A program made the translations under genes and the position numbers. From contig CAXXQD010000013.1 in NCBI GenBank assembly GCA_963677475.2, forward strand, positions 3,829-67,828: a stretch of 64,000 nt of DNA. Direction: 5' to 3'. The notes under the pieces were generated by a model. It searched no databases and had not been told where the DNA came from. It saw nothing but the letters and a program-made list of their open reading frames with translations. Source of the DNA: JABMQB01 sp963677475. Its GTDB lineage: Bacteria; Bacteroidota; Bacteroidia; Bacteroidales; Prolixibacteraceae. This document shows positions 18,010-27,808 of the stretch, one piece after another; within the stretch, counting starts at the first letter, position 1, and each line of letters starts with the position of its first letter.

Positions 18010-20418
18010 ATGATATTTAAAGTTGTTTTACGAAATCTTAAAAAGCACCCGTTCTTAAATCTCATTAAAGTAATTGGGTTAAGTTTGTCTTTAACCGGGG
18101 TGTTGTTTATCCTGCTTTTTTTGCGTTACGAAATAAGTTACGATGCTTACCATACCAGGGCCCGGAATATATACAGGTATTCGGTCACCGATCCCGATTT
18201 TCTTGGAGGAAAACATTTTGCACGATTGTATAATCCGGGATATATTCAGGACCTTAAAAATGAAATCCCCGAAATTGAGAATTTTGTCCGGCTGAGACCG
18301 GTACGTGGGGGATTGATGAAATATGGCGAACGATATTATGGCCTTAACCAGGCTTTTGAATGCGACAGTACCTTCTTTAATGTTTTCGATGCTGAATTAA
18401 TATATGGCGACAAACAATCCGTATTGGCAACTCCGGGATCATTAGTAATTACACAAAAATTTGCTGAAAAAATATTTGGAAATTCAGATCCAATAGGTCA
18501 AATTCTTACACTGCCCGCCGGGCAATATTATGGCAATGCACAGGACTTCACGATCCGGGGAATTATGAAAGAGTTCCCCAACAACAGCCATTTCCACCCT
18601 GATTTTGTGGCAACACCCGTTCAGGACGGATTTAAATACGGCTGGGCATGGACATATCTTGTGCTGGGGAATAATGCATCAGAAGAACGTGTGAAAAGTG
18701 GGATTACGAATTATCTGATAGCACATAAAAACCCGGATTCTGAAAAAATGGATTCGGAGGTACATTTGCAAAAACTTACTGAGATTCACTTGTATTCCCA
18801 TAAGTTACGCGAAATCGAGCAAAACGGCAATGCACGTTACATATATGTACTTGGCATAGCAGCTGTTATTTTAATCCTGATCGCAATTAGCAATTATGCA
18901 AACCTGAATATCGGTATGGCAGGATTTAATGCAAAATACCTGTTTGTGAATAAGCTTTTGGGATCTTCCAAAACATCAGCTACAAAATATTTCCTTTCGG
19001 AAGGTTCCATAATAATCTTACTGACTTTATTGACCGCAATGCTAATTACTATTCCTGCAAATGCGTTAATCCTGAAGTTTTATGGTTTAAACCTTTTGTC
19101 CGGAAATAAGCAGTTGCTTTTTATTGTGGTGATGTTCTTTGCGTTTATAACGCTTTTCTTTGGCTTGCTTCCGCTAATAAAAACAGTTTTTTCTTCTTTA
19201 AACAGTTTGTCCGATAAACGAAATTTTATATTGGGAAGTAAAGCCCGGATAAACCGTATGTTGATCGTATTGCAATATACCTTTTCGATTGCTTTAATAA
19301 TTGCGGTTATTGTAATATCGCGACAAACAAACTATGCTTTCAAAAGTAGTATGGGGGCAGAAAAAGGAAATGTTATTTGCATGGAATCTGTGCACGCAAG
19401 TATTCAACAAAAATTTGAGGTTTTTAAAGAGGAACTGTTAAAATACAGCAGTATTGAATCGGTATCGGCAATGATGGACCCACCAGGAGGTGAGGCTAAT
19501 GACATGTTTCCTTTTGAAATGGAAGGTTATACCGTTAAAAATGAAAATGCAGCTTACGACCGTATTGGTGTTTTTCCTTGCGACTATTCATTTGCAAGCT
19601 TATTTAACCTGGAGTTTTTAGCTGGTCAAAATTTTACTGAAGATAATAAAGGGGTGGAAGGATCAGGTGAATATATCATTAATGAAGCAGCCGTTAGCCG
19701 TTTAAACCATGCTTCTCCAGCAGATATTATCGGAAAAAATTTCAAACTTATTTTTTCAATGCCGGGTTCAAATATTACAATGCCGGCAGGTAGAATTACC
19801 GGGGTGGTAAAAAATTTCCATTTATCAAGCCTTCGTAAAGAGGTTGAACCTTTGGTGATGTTCAAGCGTGAAAAAATGTGGCTGATTAATTTTGTTGTTT
19901 CCTTTAAACCGGGTATGCGCGAACAGGCATTGCTTGACATGAGTTATGTTTGGAGTTCTTTGTTCCCGGAATATCCTTTCAGGTATGAGGATGTTGGCGT
20001 GATGTACAAGAATGTGTACAAAGCCGAGTTGTTACAAGCCAGGCTTTTGTCCATTTTTACCATCATCGCATTATTTATTTCTTCAATGGGCATGTTTGGG
20101 TTGGCCCTTATTATTACACAGCATAAAATAAAAGAAATAGGTATACGGAAAGTTAATGGTGCGCGGGTATCTGAGATATTGGCACATTTAAACAAAGATT
20201 TTATGCTTTGGGTAATCATAGCATTCGTATTGGCGGGTCCGGTAGCATGGTTTGCAATGAATAAATGGCTTGAAAATTTTGCGTATAAAACCAATCTTGG
20301 TTGGTGGATATTTCTTCTTGCCGGATTGCTGGCACTATGCATTGTTCTGTTAACCGTCAGTATTCAAAGCTGGAAAGCCGCAACCAGAAACCCTGTTGAC
20401 AGTTTGAGGTACGAATAA
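18010..20418 (+). CDS. ABC transporter permease, MacB/FtsX type, 802 aa
   Basis: Directly follows the ATPase gene and is its most likely partner. ATG 18010 gives MIFKVVLRNLKKHPFLNLIKV with a membrane segment at about residues 17-38. It has two periplasmic domains, the middle FtsX block at about 278-430 and a C-terminal block with IGIRKVNGA and the tail NPVDSLRYE. Its N-terminal half differs from the other five permeases, while the last 90 residues are the shared sequence. It is convergent with the restriction-modification gene, with 47 bp between the stops. Confidence 0.93.
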   Translation: MIFKVVLRNLKKHPFLNLIKVIGLSLSLTGVLFILLFLRYEISYDAYHTRARNIYRYSVTDPDFLGGKHFARLYNPGYIQDLKNEIPEIENFVRLRPVRGGLMKYGERYYGLNQAFECDSTFFNVFDAELIYGDKQSVLATPGSLVITQKFAEKIFGNSDPIGQILTLPAGQYYGNAQDFTIRGIMKEFPNNSHFHPDFVATPVQDGFKYGWAWTYLVLGNNASEERVKSGITNYLIAHKNPDSEKMDSEVHLQKLTEIHLYSHKLREIEQNGNARYIYVLGIAAVILILIAISNYANLNIGMAGFNAKYLFVNKLLGSSKTSATKYFLSEGSIIILLTLLTAMLITIPANALILKFYGLNLLSGNKQLLFIVVMFFAFITLFFGLLPLIKTVFSSLNSLSDKRNFILGSKARINRMLIVLQYTFSIALIIAVIVISRQTNYAFKSSMGAEKGNVICMESVHASIQQKFEVFKEELLKYSSIESVSAMMDPPGGEANDMFPFEMEGYTVKNENAAYDRIGVFPCDYSFASLFNLEFLAGQNFTEDNKGVEGSGEYIINEAAVSRLNHASPADIIGKNFKLIFSMPGSNITMPAGRITGVVKNFHLSSLRKEVEPLVMFKREKMWLINFVVSFKPGMREQALLDMSYVWSSLFPEYPFRYEDVGVMYKNVYKAELLQARLLSIFTIIALFISSMGMFGLALIITQHKIKEIGIRKVNGARVSEILAHLNKDFMLWVIIAFVLAGPVAWFAMNKWLENFAYKTNLGWWIFLLAGLLALCIVLLTVSIQSWKAATRNPVDSLRYE

Positions 20419-20465
20419 ATTGGACTAATTTTTTATATTTGTATGTAAATGGTGTAAAATTGGAA

Positions 20466-23400
20466 CTACTCCAAATATTTCTTTAAAATCAATTCTTTTC
20501 GTTTTGGTATCGATTCAATTTCTTTTTCTAAATCAGCTATTTTCTTTTCAATTTTCTCAATTTCGCTAACTATTTTTTCTTGTTCTTTTATGGTCGGTAC
20601 TGATATTTCAATAGGATTTAAGTTCATAACTGAAAGTCCAGGTTGTGCCGTTCCAGTTGCGTAGTGATTAAGATTCATAGAACCCAGTTGATAATGAAGC
20701 CAAATTTTATTTATATCATTTTTCGGATAGGCAACCAATGCGTGTTCAGTTGCGTGAAATTTACCCGAAACCAAATGAACATTTCCACATAGAGCACCCT
20801 GTCTGCCGACTAACGAAAATTGACCTTCATTAGTAAAAGTTTCAACATAACCCCTCAATCCATTACCGCCATAACATGGATATAGTTTTTCAATAAAGGT
20901 CTTATTTATTTTGTCGGCTTTTATAAATTGACCTGCTTTTAATTCGCAAACTTCATCAAGTCGTTTTTTATTACCGGTTAGGTTTTTATAAAAATTGAAC
21001 ACATTATCTTTGAGACTGTCAATTTCCTTAATCGCTTTTTGCTCTTTTTGTTCTAAAAGCCCGATTTCAGAAACAATCTTCTCCTGTATGTCTTTAGGAG
21101 GAAGTGGAATTTTTAGATTTCTTAATATTGATAAAGACACAAATTTCCGGCTACTTCCCTTTGTTTCAAATTCAATTTGATTTTTAATAATATCAAAATT
21201 AAGTAACTCTCTTAAAAATTTATTTATTAATACTTTATTGTCTTTAAACTTAAAAAGTGCCACATTCTTTATTGCAAATTCTTTTTCTGTTTCTACAATA
21301 ACAGGGAAGCCTACCGTACCAATCATTGCGTAAAGTATATCCCCTTTATCAACATGGGAACGTTTATTAATATTTTCAAAATCAATTTTTGAAATTAATT
21401 TGGTGTTTGAAAAATCTAATACATTGTTTGTAATGTTCTTTGATGTTACAAGAGGATAACCTTCACTTACAAATTTAGGACTGTCATGAGTCCCATCTCT
21501 TACATCACAAATCTCACCTAAAACTGAAATGTTCCATTTGCTCTTAACTTTTTTTTTAGCATTCAACGAAATGCTTTTCTCAAAATCAACTCGGTCAAAA
21601 GTGAGCATATCAACCAAATTTTGATATGTAATGTTTGATTTTAGGTTTTCATCTATTTCTAAATCAAACTCGTTGTTGAAAGCTCTGTAAATGTAAGTGC
21701 TTGCTTTTCCTGGATTTGAATAACTATCAGCATCATACAATTGAGTGCATTCATCAATAGATTTACTTCGTTGAATTGGGTGAATGCCTTCACTGCCCCT
21801 GCGGTTGCTAAACTCGTAACCTAAAAACCGTTTTTCAGCATCTTTTTCACCGGTTTTTACTAAAACCAGTTTTTGAGGGTAGGTAATTATGAAATACAGC
21901 AATTTGTTTTGTTCTAATGCTAAAATGCTGTTCCAAAGTTCTTGCTTGTTTTTAGCTTTTATCTTTTTGGTGTACTCCTTGTAAATATCGTGTTGCTGTA
22001 TTTTTTCGTTTGGAGTTTTTTGCAATAAGGTTTTGTAATCGTCAATTGAAATAGTGTCCCAAACATGTGAGATATACTTTTGTAATGGTTTTTCAATTCC
22101 ATTAATAGTAAGGTCTTGTAGATTAACGAATACCTTTTTTATTGCCTCTTCAATATTATAAGCATCGGCGTTATTTCTGCGTTTTAAGAACAAAGTAACG
22201 GTATTTGTTCCTGTTGCCATAAATGTATTGGAACCCATTTCGGCTATAGCCACCACGTCGAAATATTTTAAGATAATTTCTCTTGTTAGCGTGTAAATAC
22301 CTGTATTACTTAAAATACTGCTTGGCAGAATAATACCGGCAACACCACCGTCTTTTAAAAGTTGTTTGGTTCGTTCAATAAACAAGCATTCAATTTCAGA
22401 ACTTTGGTCGCTTAACCTACTGTATAAATCAAATCCTTTTTTCGATTTTTCTTCATCCATTTGCCCTTTAAAAGCTGAAACAGAATAAGGCGGATTTGAT
22501 ATGATTATATCAAATTGCTTATTGTCTTGCAGATATGTTTTATCTGTTTCTTTCAATAAATCTTTGAACTCCGTTGATGTTGCGAAATCGCCCAATCCAT
22601 CACCGTGAATTACTTTTGCCAAACCATCGCCATGCAAGTAACAGCTTACTTTTGCGGTTTTCACCAAACGATAATCTTTTTCAATGGCATAAACATATTT
22701 TTCAGCCCAGTCGAACTGAATGTTTTTAAATCCTTCAATCTGCCTTCGGGTTTCGGGTTTAAACTTACTAAGGTCTTTAATATTATCAATGTACTTTTGA
22801 ACCTCTTCCATCGATTCGGTAATAAAATGACCACTTCCCGCTGCATAATCAATTATGGTAGGCAGTAAATCGTTTTTATTTCCAGCCTCAATTTTTGATT
22901 GTGTAATCTCCTGTAATGGTAAACTTTTAATTATAAATCGAGCAATAGGAACAGGTGTAAAAAATTGCCCTGATTCTTGTTTCAGTCCTGTAGTTAAAAG
23001 CAATTCGAAGAAATCGCTTAAAAATTGCTGACGATAATTATAACGAATTCTAAAATTTTGAAGTAATACAACAACTTCTTTTACAACTTTTGCATTCTCT
23101 TCAAACGAAGCGTCGTCGTAAACTTCTTTAATTGCAAATTCATTATTTTTTTTAAGACGTATTTCAGTTAAAATCTCTTTGAACTCATCTTTGTATTTTT
23201 CATCTACCTGAAGAAATCTTTTATCAAATTCTGCGTCACTTACATCGGTAACATTCTTTTCCAAAAGCTCCCTCATACCTTTATTATAAAGGTCGGTTAA
23301 TCGTTTTTGAAAAGAAATATGAGTATCTTTTCCTTCAAGCCATTGAAATTCAAGTTCTTCATCATCATTCTTCGAATACTCATCTACAATCTTACATAAA

Positions 23401-24167
23401 AACAGCGTAAAGATTTTATTAAAAGCGTTTGGTTTATCTGAAACAACATTGTGCCTAAGTATCTCTAAAAATCTGTTGAAAATGAAACTGCTATGTTCTT
23501 GTTTTAAGACCTCTAAATTGCCTTTTAAAATAGCTTTGCTTTTATACTCATATGGATTTACCCAGTTATCAAAAACCCCATTTGATTTGGGTAACTTGTT
23601 CCAACGTTCAAATAAATCCTTTACATTTCCAGTTTGACGATAATCTTCTTCAATTTTAACAATTTCGTTTCTGTACTTAATTTCGTTACCATCAAGTTCA
23701 GATGCATATAACATTAGTATTTCAGCATCTTTGTCTTGCTGAAAATAAGTAAAAAGCTGTCCGCCGTTTTTACCTAAGTTCTTAAATTCTTTGTCGAATT
23801 CTATTCCCCAGGTTTTACATTCAATCATTAGATATGCTGAACCGTCATCGTTGGTAACTAAAATATCTAATCGTCCACTTGTTCCGTGTCCAGTTGACCA
23901 AGTCTTTTCAAGTGTAATGTTTTGAGGTTGGTAACCTTTTTCAAGTAATCTGTTCACGCACTCTAAAACAACCCAATTTTCAGCTTGTGAAAAATTTTGA
24001 GTAGTCTTGCTTTCAGCTTTTATCTTGTCGCCAAAATTGAAATTTTCCTTTTCAAAATCAATCTTAATTTCGTAATTATCGCATTTAGAATATATCTTAT
24101 GAAATATTCCAGAAGTATTTTCTTTAGGTTTAAATCCTAATACTTGTATGAATTTTTTCTGTTTCAT
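20466..24167 (-). CDS. Single-chain restriction-modification enzyme (nuclease-methylase-specificity fusion)
   Basis: The 1233-aa protein joins three functions usually split in type I systems. The N-terminus has an HsdR_N-like PD-(D/E)xK nuclease (Asp101, Glu116, Lys118 in GRLDILV...IECK). The middle is an N6-adenine methylase with SAM motif DYAAGSGHF at 440-448 and catalytic NPPY at 558-561. The C-terminal ~370 residues look like HsdS, with two target-recognition units starting near 875 (LGEICDVRDGTHDS) and 1067 (LDEVCELKAGQF), each followed by a coiled-coil spacer. This layout fits type IIG/type I-like RMS fusions, which modify and cut DNA on their own. No helicase motor is present. ATG 24167 is 1 bp past the stop of the HTH gene, so the two form an operon. 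It is probably laterally acquired. Confidence 0.9.
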   Translation of the reverse strand: MKQKKFIQVLGFKPKENTSGIFHKIYSKCDNYEIKIDFEKENFNFGDKIKAESKTTQNFSQAENWVVLECVNRLLEKGYQPQNITLEKTWSTGHGTSGRLDILVTNDDGSAYLMIECKTWGIEFDKEFKNLGKNGGQLFTYFQQDKDAEILMLYASELDGNEIKYRNEIVKIEEDYRQTGNVKDLFERWNKLPKSNGVFDNWVNPYEYKSKAILKGNLEVLKQEHSSFIFNRFLEILRHNVVSDKPNAFNKIFTLFLCKIVDEYSKNDDEELEFQWLEGKDTHISFQKRLTDLYNKGMRELLEKNVTDVSDAEFDKRFLQVDEKYKDEFKEILTEIRLKKNNEFAIKEVYDDASFEENAKVVKEVVVLLQNFRIRYNYRQQFLSDFFELLLTTGLKQESGQFFTPVPIARFIIKSLPLQEITQSKIEAGNKNDLLPTIIDYAAGSGHFITESMEEVQKYIDNIKDLSKFKPETRRQIEGFKNIQFDWAEKYVYAIEKDYRLVKTAKVSCYLHGDGLAKVIHGDGLGDFATSTEFKDLLKETDKTYLQDNKQFDIIISNPPYSVSAFKGQMDEEKSKKGFDLYSRLSDQSSEIECLFIERTKQLLKDGGVAGIILPSSILSNTGIYTLTREIILKYFDVVAIAEMGSNTFMATGTNTVTLFLKRRNNADAYNIEEAIKKVFVNLQDLTINGIEKPLQKYISHVWDTISIDDYKTLLQKTPNEKIQQHDIYKEYTKKIKAKNKQELWNSILALEQNKLLYFIITYPQKLVLVKTGEKDAEKRFLGYEFSNRRGSEGIHPIQRSKSIDECTQLYDADSYSNPGKASTYIYRAFNNEFDLEIDENLKSNITYQNLVDMLTFDRVDFEKSISLNAKKKVKSKWNISVLGEICDVRDGTHDSPKFVSEGYPLVTSKNITNNVLDFSNTKLISKIDFENINKRSHVDKGDILYAMIGTVGFPVIVETEKEFAIKNVALFKFKDNKVLINKFLRELLNFDIIKNQIEFETKGSSRKFVSLSILRNLKIPLPPKDIQEKIVSEIGLLEQKEQKAIKEIDSLKDNVFNFYKNLTGNKKRLDEVCELKAGQFIKADKINKTFIEKLYPCYGGNGLRGYVETFTNEGQFSLVGRQGALCGNVHLVSGKFHATEHALVAYPKNDINKIWLHYQLGSMNLNHYATGTAQPGLSVMNLNPIEISVPTIKEQEKIVSEIEKIEKKIADLEKEIESIPKRKELILKKYLE

Positions 24168-24168
24168 A

Positions 24169-24492
24169 TTAGAATTTCATTTTACCTTGTTTCACATTCT
24201 TTTCTTTGATGTATTTTGATTGCGATTCCGCAACAGAAAATACTGCGTCTGAACACTTGTATTTATGAGCTTCTTCAACCAAAATATCTGCAACAAATAA
24301 GTTTTTAACAATTATAAAATCCATCTCCAGAAATTGAGCAAGTTTTTTAAGATTTGCCGATGGAAACTTCTTGTGTCCATTTTCGATTTTACTCATATCA
24401 GTCATTATGATTCCAAACTGCTGTCCGAAATCACTTTGATTTAAACCTCTTTTGTTTCTTTCACTTTTTATAAACTCTCCAAAAGTTGCCAT
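24169..24492 (-). CDS. XRE-family HTH controller of the restriction-modification gene
   Basis: About 107 aa from ATG 24492 (MATFGEFIKSERNKRGLNQSDFG); the frame stays open upstream but a short extra leader is unlikely. Residues 3-60 form an HTH_3/Cro-C1 fold (LNQSDFGQQFG...MSKIENG). The C-terminal 45 residues are charged and have no known domain. It ends one base before the restriction-modification start, so translation is likely coupled. Controller proteins of this type set the timing of nuclease and methylase synthesis by binding their own promoter. The inverted repeats just upstream are a candidate target. Confidence 0.85.
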   Translation of the reverse strand: MATFGEFIKSERNKRGLNQSDFGQQFGIIMTDMSKIENGHKKFPSANLKKLAQFLEMDFIIVKNLFVADILVEEAHKYKCSDAVFSVAESQSKYIKEKNVKQGKMKF

Positions 24493-24499
24493 GTTAAGT

Positions 24500-24536
24500 A
24501 CTTGTCGCTTTTCATCTTGATAAGATATTGGCAAGT
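24500..24536. promoter_or_regulatory. Possible operator of the HTH controller
   Basis: Nested inverted repeats just upstream of the controller start: ATCTT-GAT-AAGAT at 24514-24526, flanked by ACTTG at 24500-24504 and CAAGT at 24532-24536 with nearly the same centre. Position and symmetry fit a C-protein-type autoregulatory site. Not proven. Confidence 0.35.
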
Positions 24537-24788
24537 TACATCATTTTTTTGTCAAATGTGTTATTTATGTATATTAAAACAAGTTATATATTTGGATGTC
24601 TATATGTGTATTGTTTTATATGAATTTGAATTTGCTATTCAGTGGATAGGTGTTTCTTCCTTATCATATCGCCTTTTTAAATAAATAATAAGCAAACAAT
24701 TTAACGTTTAAATAATCAATGTTAAATGGTGTATTTCTAATAATAGTCCGTAAATTTATAGGTAGTTCAACACAATTAATCTAAACCA

Positions 24789-25700
24789 ATGAAACCAATA
24801 TCAACTTCTTTTTTAATTGCCTTTTTGTTTTTATTGATAAGCAATCTTGCTTTTTCACAGCAAGCACAACTTCAACCTCTATGGAAAGATGGTATTCCCA
24901 ATAACCCGGTAAATTATTCGCAAGAACTGGTAAGAACTGCCGACGTTAATGAAAGTTCCCCATCTCAAATGAACAGGGTTTTTAGTCAGGTTTCGGAGCC
25001 GGAATATATTATTTACAAAGCAGTGGAATCAAGAAATCAGCATGTTGGGATAGTAATTTGCCCGGGGGGTGGTTTCCGTGATGTTTGGTTCGACCGTGAA
25101 GGAGTTGATTTTGCCTTATGGTTGGCTGATAAAGGCATTACTTCACTGGTGTTAAAATACCGGACTTTTAATAAGGATGCCGATGGATTTAAATTGGAAA
25201 GGGACAAATTTAACCCGGAGGTTTATGCCGATGCAAAACAGGCAATATATATTCTGAAAAGCAAGGCAGATGAATTGGGTATTGATACAAACAAAATTGG
25301 TATTGGTGGTTTTTCGGCGGGTGGTGCTCTTTCGCTTATGGCAACGCTCGAAATATTTCAAGATCGCTTGCCCGAATATGCCGAACATACAAAAAATACA
25401 GCTCCCGATTTTGCATGTTTAATTTATCCCGGAATTGCCGATCCTTTTTATAAGGCAGTTGGCAAGAAAAGGCCTGTTCCTCCGGTTTTTATGGTAAATG
25501 GTGCCGAAGATGTAAAAACACCAGCCCTCAGGTGTTTAAAGCTGTATGAAACCTTATTGGAAAATAATGTGAAAGCTGAACTTCATATATATGGGAAAGG
25601 AGGTCATGGTTTTGACTCGGGAATAGGAAGGGGATTTGCGGTGGAAACATGGCAAAACAGCTTTATTGCATGGTTAAAAGATATGGGGTTTTTAAAGTGA
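24789..25700 (+). CDS. Secreted alpha/beta-hydrolase, acetylxylan-esterase-like
   Basis: A 303-aa protein with a clear signal peptide (about residues 1-23, ending LAFSQ). The alpha/beta-hydrolase core shows an oxyanion-type CPGGGF motif, nucleophile Ser176 in GFSAGG, Asp241 in NGAED and His273 in GGHGF. This is the Axe1/BD-FAE style of carbohydrate esterases that remove acetyl groups from polysaccharides, but substrate specificity is not decided by these motifs. It stands alone between the restriction-modification operon and a sensor kinase on the same strand. A periplasmic or secreted location is expected. Confidence 0.85.
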   Translation: MKPISTSFLIAFLFLLISNLAFSQQAQLQPLWKDGIPNNPVNYSQELVRTADVNESSPSQMNRVFSQVSEPEYIIYKAVESRNQHVGIVICPGGGFRDVWFDREGVDFALWLADKGITSLVLKYRTFNKDADGFKLERDKFNPEVYADAKQAIYILKSKADELGIDTNKIGIGGFSAGGALSLMATLEIFQDRLPEYAEHTKNTAPDFACLIYPGIADPFYKAVGKKRPVPPVFMVNGAEDVKTPALRCLKLYETLLENNVKAELHIYGKGGHGFDSGIGRGFAVETWQNSFIAWLKDMGFLK

Positions 25701-25765
25701 TAATTGTTTTATGGTGCAATAAAAACTAACAAAATTTATATAATTTGTCCCATATTGGGAATCGC

Positions 25766-25796
25766 TTTTGCTTTAAACTAAATATTTCTATCTTTC
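25766..25796 (+). promoter_or_regulatory. Candidate promoter of the ABC_sub_bind sensor kinase
   Basis: TTTTG at 25766-25770, an 18-bp spacer and TATCTTTC at 25789-25796, seven of eight positions of the Bacteroidota -7 box TAnnTTTG. It lies 28 bp before the start codon. Confidence 0.4.
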
Positions 25797-25824
25797 AAAA
25801 AAATACAAAACCAGTGGCTCTTTT

Positions 25825-27804
25825 ATGAGAAAATTAGTGGCTTTTTGTCTTCTAACTATTTCGGCCCTCCTGTTGTTTTTTGCTTCATTTGCTGAGGCAA
25901 ATATTGATACGAAAAAATACGTTTTATACATAAATTCCTACCGCCCAGGTTATAAGTGGAGCGACCATATTGAAAGCGGTATATATGAAACCCTTGAAAA
26001 CAAGAATGTAGTTGTTTTTACTGAATATCTCGACTCACACAGGATTCCTCATAACAAAGATTTATTCAAAACAGACCTCCTCAGCGTAAAGTATAAAAAT
26101 GTGAACTTTCAGGCAGTACTGGTAAGCGATAACGATGCTCTAAACTTCATGATGGCAAATGGCAATGAGTTGTTCCCAAACGTGCCAATATTATTTTGTG
26201 GGATAAGTAACCCGGAAGATTATCAATTTGAAGGGACCAGGTTTTATGGGTTTAAAGAAAATGTGGATCCTAACCTTGGATTAAACGTTATTAAAAATGC
26301 ATTTCCGAAAGTTAAACGTATAACACTTATTGCAGACAACTCAACCACCGGAACTATTTATAAAAATCAGTTTCTGAATTTTCAAAACAATTATCCTGAG
26401 ATTGAATTTGCGGCTCCTGATACAATTATCCGTGATAGAATTATCGATTTGGCCAAAAATATTGAAGGTGACGAAATTATATATCTAAGGGGAGTGCATC
26501 GCGATTTCAATAACAATCCGGTTAGTTTTTATCCTTTTTCCGAAAAGTTGTTGTCTTTGGCAAAAGTCCCGGTTTTTTGTGATGATGAAATACTAATGGG
26601 TAAAGGGAGCTTTGGGGGGTATTGGAATTCAGCTTATGAACAGGGCGAGGCCTTAGGGAAATTGCTTTTGGATATCCTTAACAGTGATGGCTCCAAAGAA
26701 TTTGACCACATCAATACCCTGAAATCAAATTATTTTTTCGATTTTAATATGATTTCGAGGTTCCATGTGGATGAAAACAACCTTCCCAAAGATTCAATTA
26801 TATTAAACCGTCCGAATAAAGAATATCGCACACAATTTTTTGTTTCAATCTTGTTGGTCATATTGCTGAGTATTGCCTTAGTTGCACTAATAATAAGTCA
26901 GGTGCGAAGGAATAGGATTCAAGAGGAGTTAGTTACACAATTGAATATTATAAAGGACAAAAATGAAGAACTAACGAAAGCAAATAACCAAATTGGTTTG
27001 TTAAATTCACAACTGAAGGAAGCCAATATCCAGTTAGAAAAAGAAAAAGAAAATGCCGAAAGCGCAAATAAGTTAAAAGCTTCTTTCTTAGCAAACATGA
27101 GCCACGAAATCAGGACCCCAATGAATGCAATTATTGGTTTTTCAGACCTCCTTCAACATCCATTCGTTGATGAAGGGAAAAGGAAAGAATACTTAAATTA
27201 TATTGTGGAAAGTGGCAATTCACTGGTGAGGCTTATTGATACAATTATTGAAATTTCAAACCTTGAGTCGCAAATCGGTAAAGTGAAGCTTTCAAAGTTT
27301 ATCGTTAATAGCAAATTAATTGAACTTTTTGATTTTTATTCCGGTAAATTAGAAAGAAGCGAGAACAATAAAGTACAATTTGATTTGGATCTTCCAGATA
27401 AAGATTATGCGCTCACAAGTGATTTGTCAAAACTTAATAAACTTCTGGGTATATTTTTGAGCAATGCCATTAAGTTTACCGAAGAAGGTATCATTAGGCT
27501 TGGTTTCAGAACAACATCAAGTTCAATAATATTTTTTGTAAGCGACACAGGAATAGGCATATCAGAAAAAAGCCAACATATTATTTTTGAGAGCTTTACA
27601 AAAGTTGAAGATGATATTCGTAAGTTATACAGGGGCGTTGGCCTGGGATTATATATTGCAAAATTGCTTGCAAAAGATTTAGGTGGGATTATCAACCTGG
27701 AATCTACATTAGGCAAGGGTTCCGAATTCAGTTTTATCCTTCCCTATTCGCAGGAGGACATTGACGAGACTGTGACGCAAGAAATTGATGCGCTGGTTGA
27801 TTAG
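25825..27804 (+). CDS. Sensor histidine kinase with ABC-type periplasmic binding domain
   Basis: 659 aa: signal peptide (residues 1-25), then a periplasmic domain at about 30-310 of the ABC_sub_bind type (YINSYRPGYKWSDHI..., repeated IL-FCGISNP and FCDDEIL segments). A membrane helix lies at about 335-357, followed by a coiled coil. HisKA has His427 (MSHEIRTPMN). The HATPase has LSNAIKFTEEG, DTGIGIS and GVGLGLYIAK. There is no receiver domain, so it must signal to a separate response regulator, and none is encoded nearby. The binding domain suggests detection of a small molecule in the periplasm. Its stop is 4 bp from the stop of the convergent gltX. Confidence 0.9.
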   Translation: MRKLVAFCLLTISALLLFFASFAEANIDTKKYVLYINSYRPGYKWSDHIESGIYETLENKNVVVFTEYLDSHRIPHNKDLFKTDLLSVKYKNVNFQAVLVSDNDALNFMMANGNELFPNVPILFCGISNPEDYQFEGTRFYGFKENVDPNLGLNVIKNAFPKVKRITLIADNSTTGTIYKNQFLNFQNNYPEIEFAAPDTIIRDRIIDLAKNIEGDEIIYLRGVHRDFNNNPVSFYPFSEKLLSLAKVPVFCDDEILMGKGSFGGYWNSAYEQGEALGKLLLDILNSDGSKEFDHINTLKSNYFFDFNMISRFHVDENNLPKDSIILNRPNKEYRTQFFVSILLVILLSIALVALIISQVRRNRIQEELVTQLNIIKDKNEELTKANNQIGLLNSQLKEANIQLEKEKENAESANKLKASFLANMSHEIRTPMNAIIGFSDLLQHPFVDEGKRKEYLNYIVESGNSLVRLIDTIIEISNLESQIGKVKLSKFIVNSKLIELFDFYSGKLERSENNKVQFDLDLPDKDYALTSDLSKLNKLLGIFLSNAIKFTEEGIIRLGFRTTSSSIIFFVSDTGIGISEKSQHIIFESFTKVEDDIRKLYRGVGLGLYIAKLLAKDLGGIINLESTLGKGSEFSFILPYSQEDIDETVTQEIDALVD

Positions 27805-27808
27805 CGCA

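Noticed and set aside
20466..24167. Separate hsdM and hsdS genes
   Set aside because: The frame is continuous through nuclease, methylase and both recognition units without a stop or internal start in a linker, so it is one protein.
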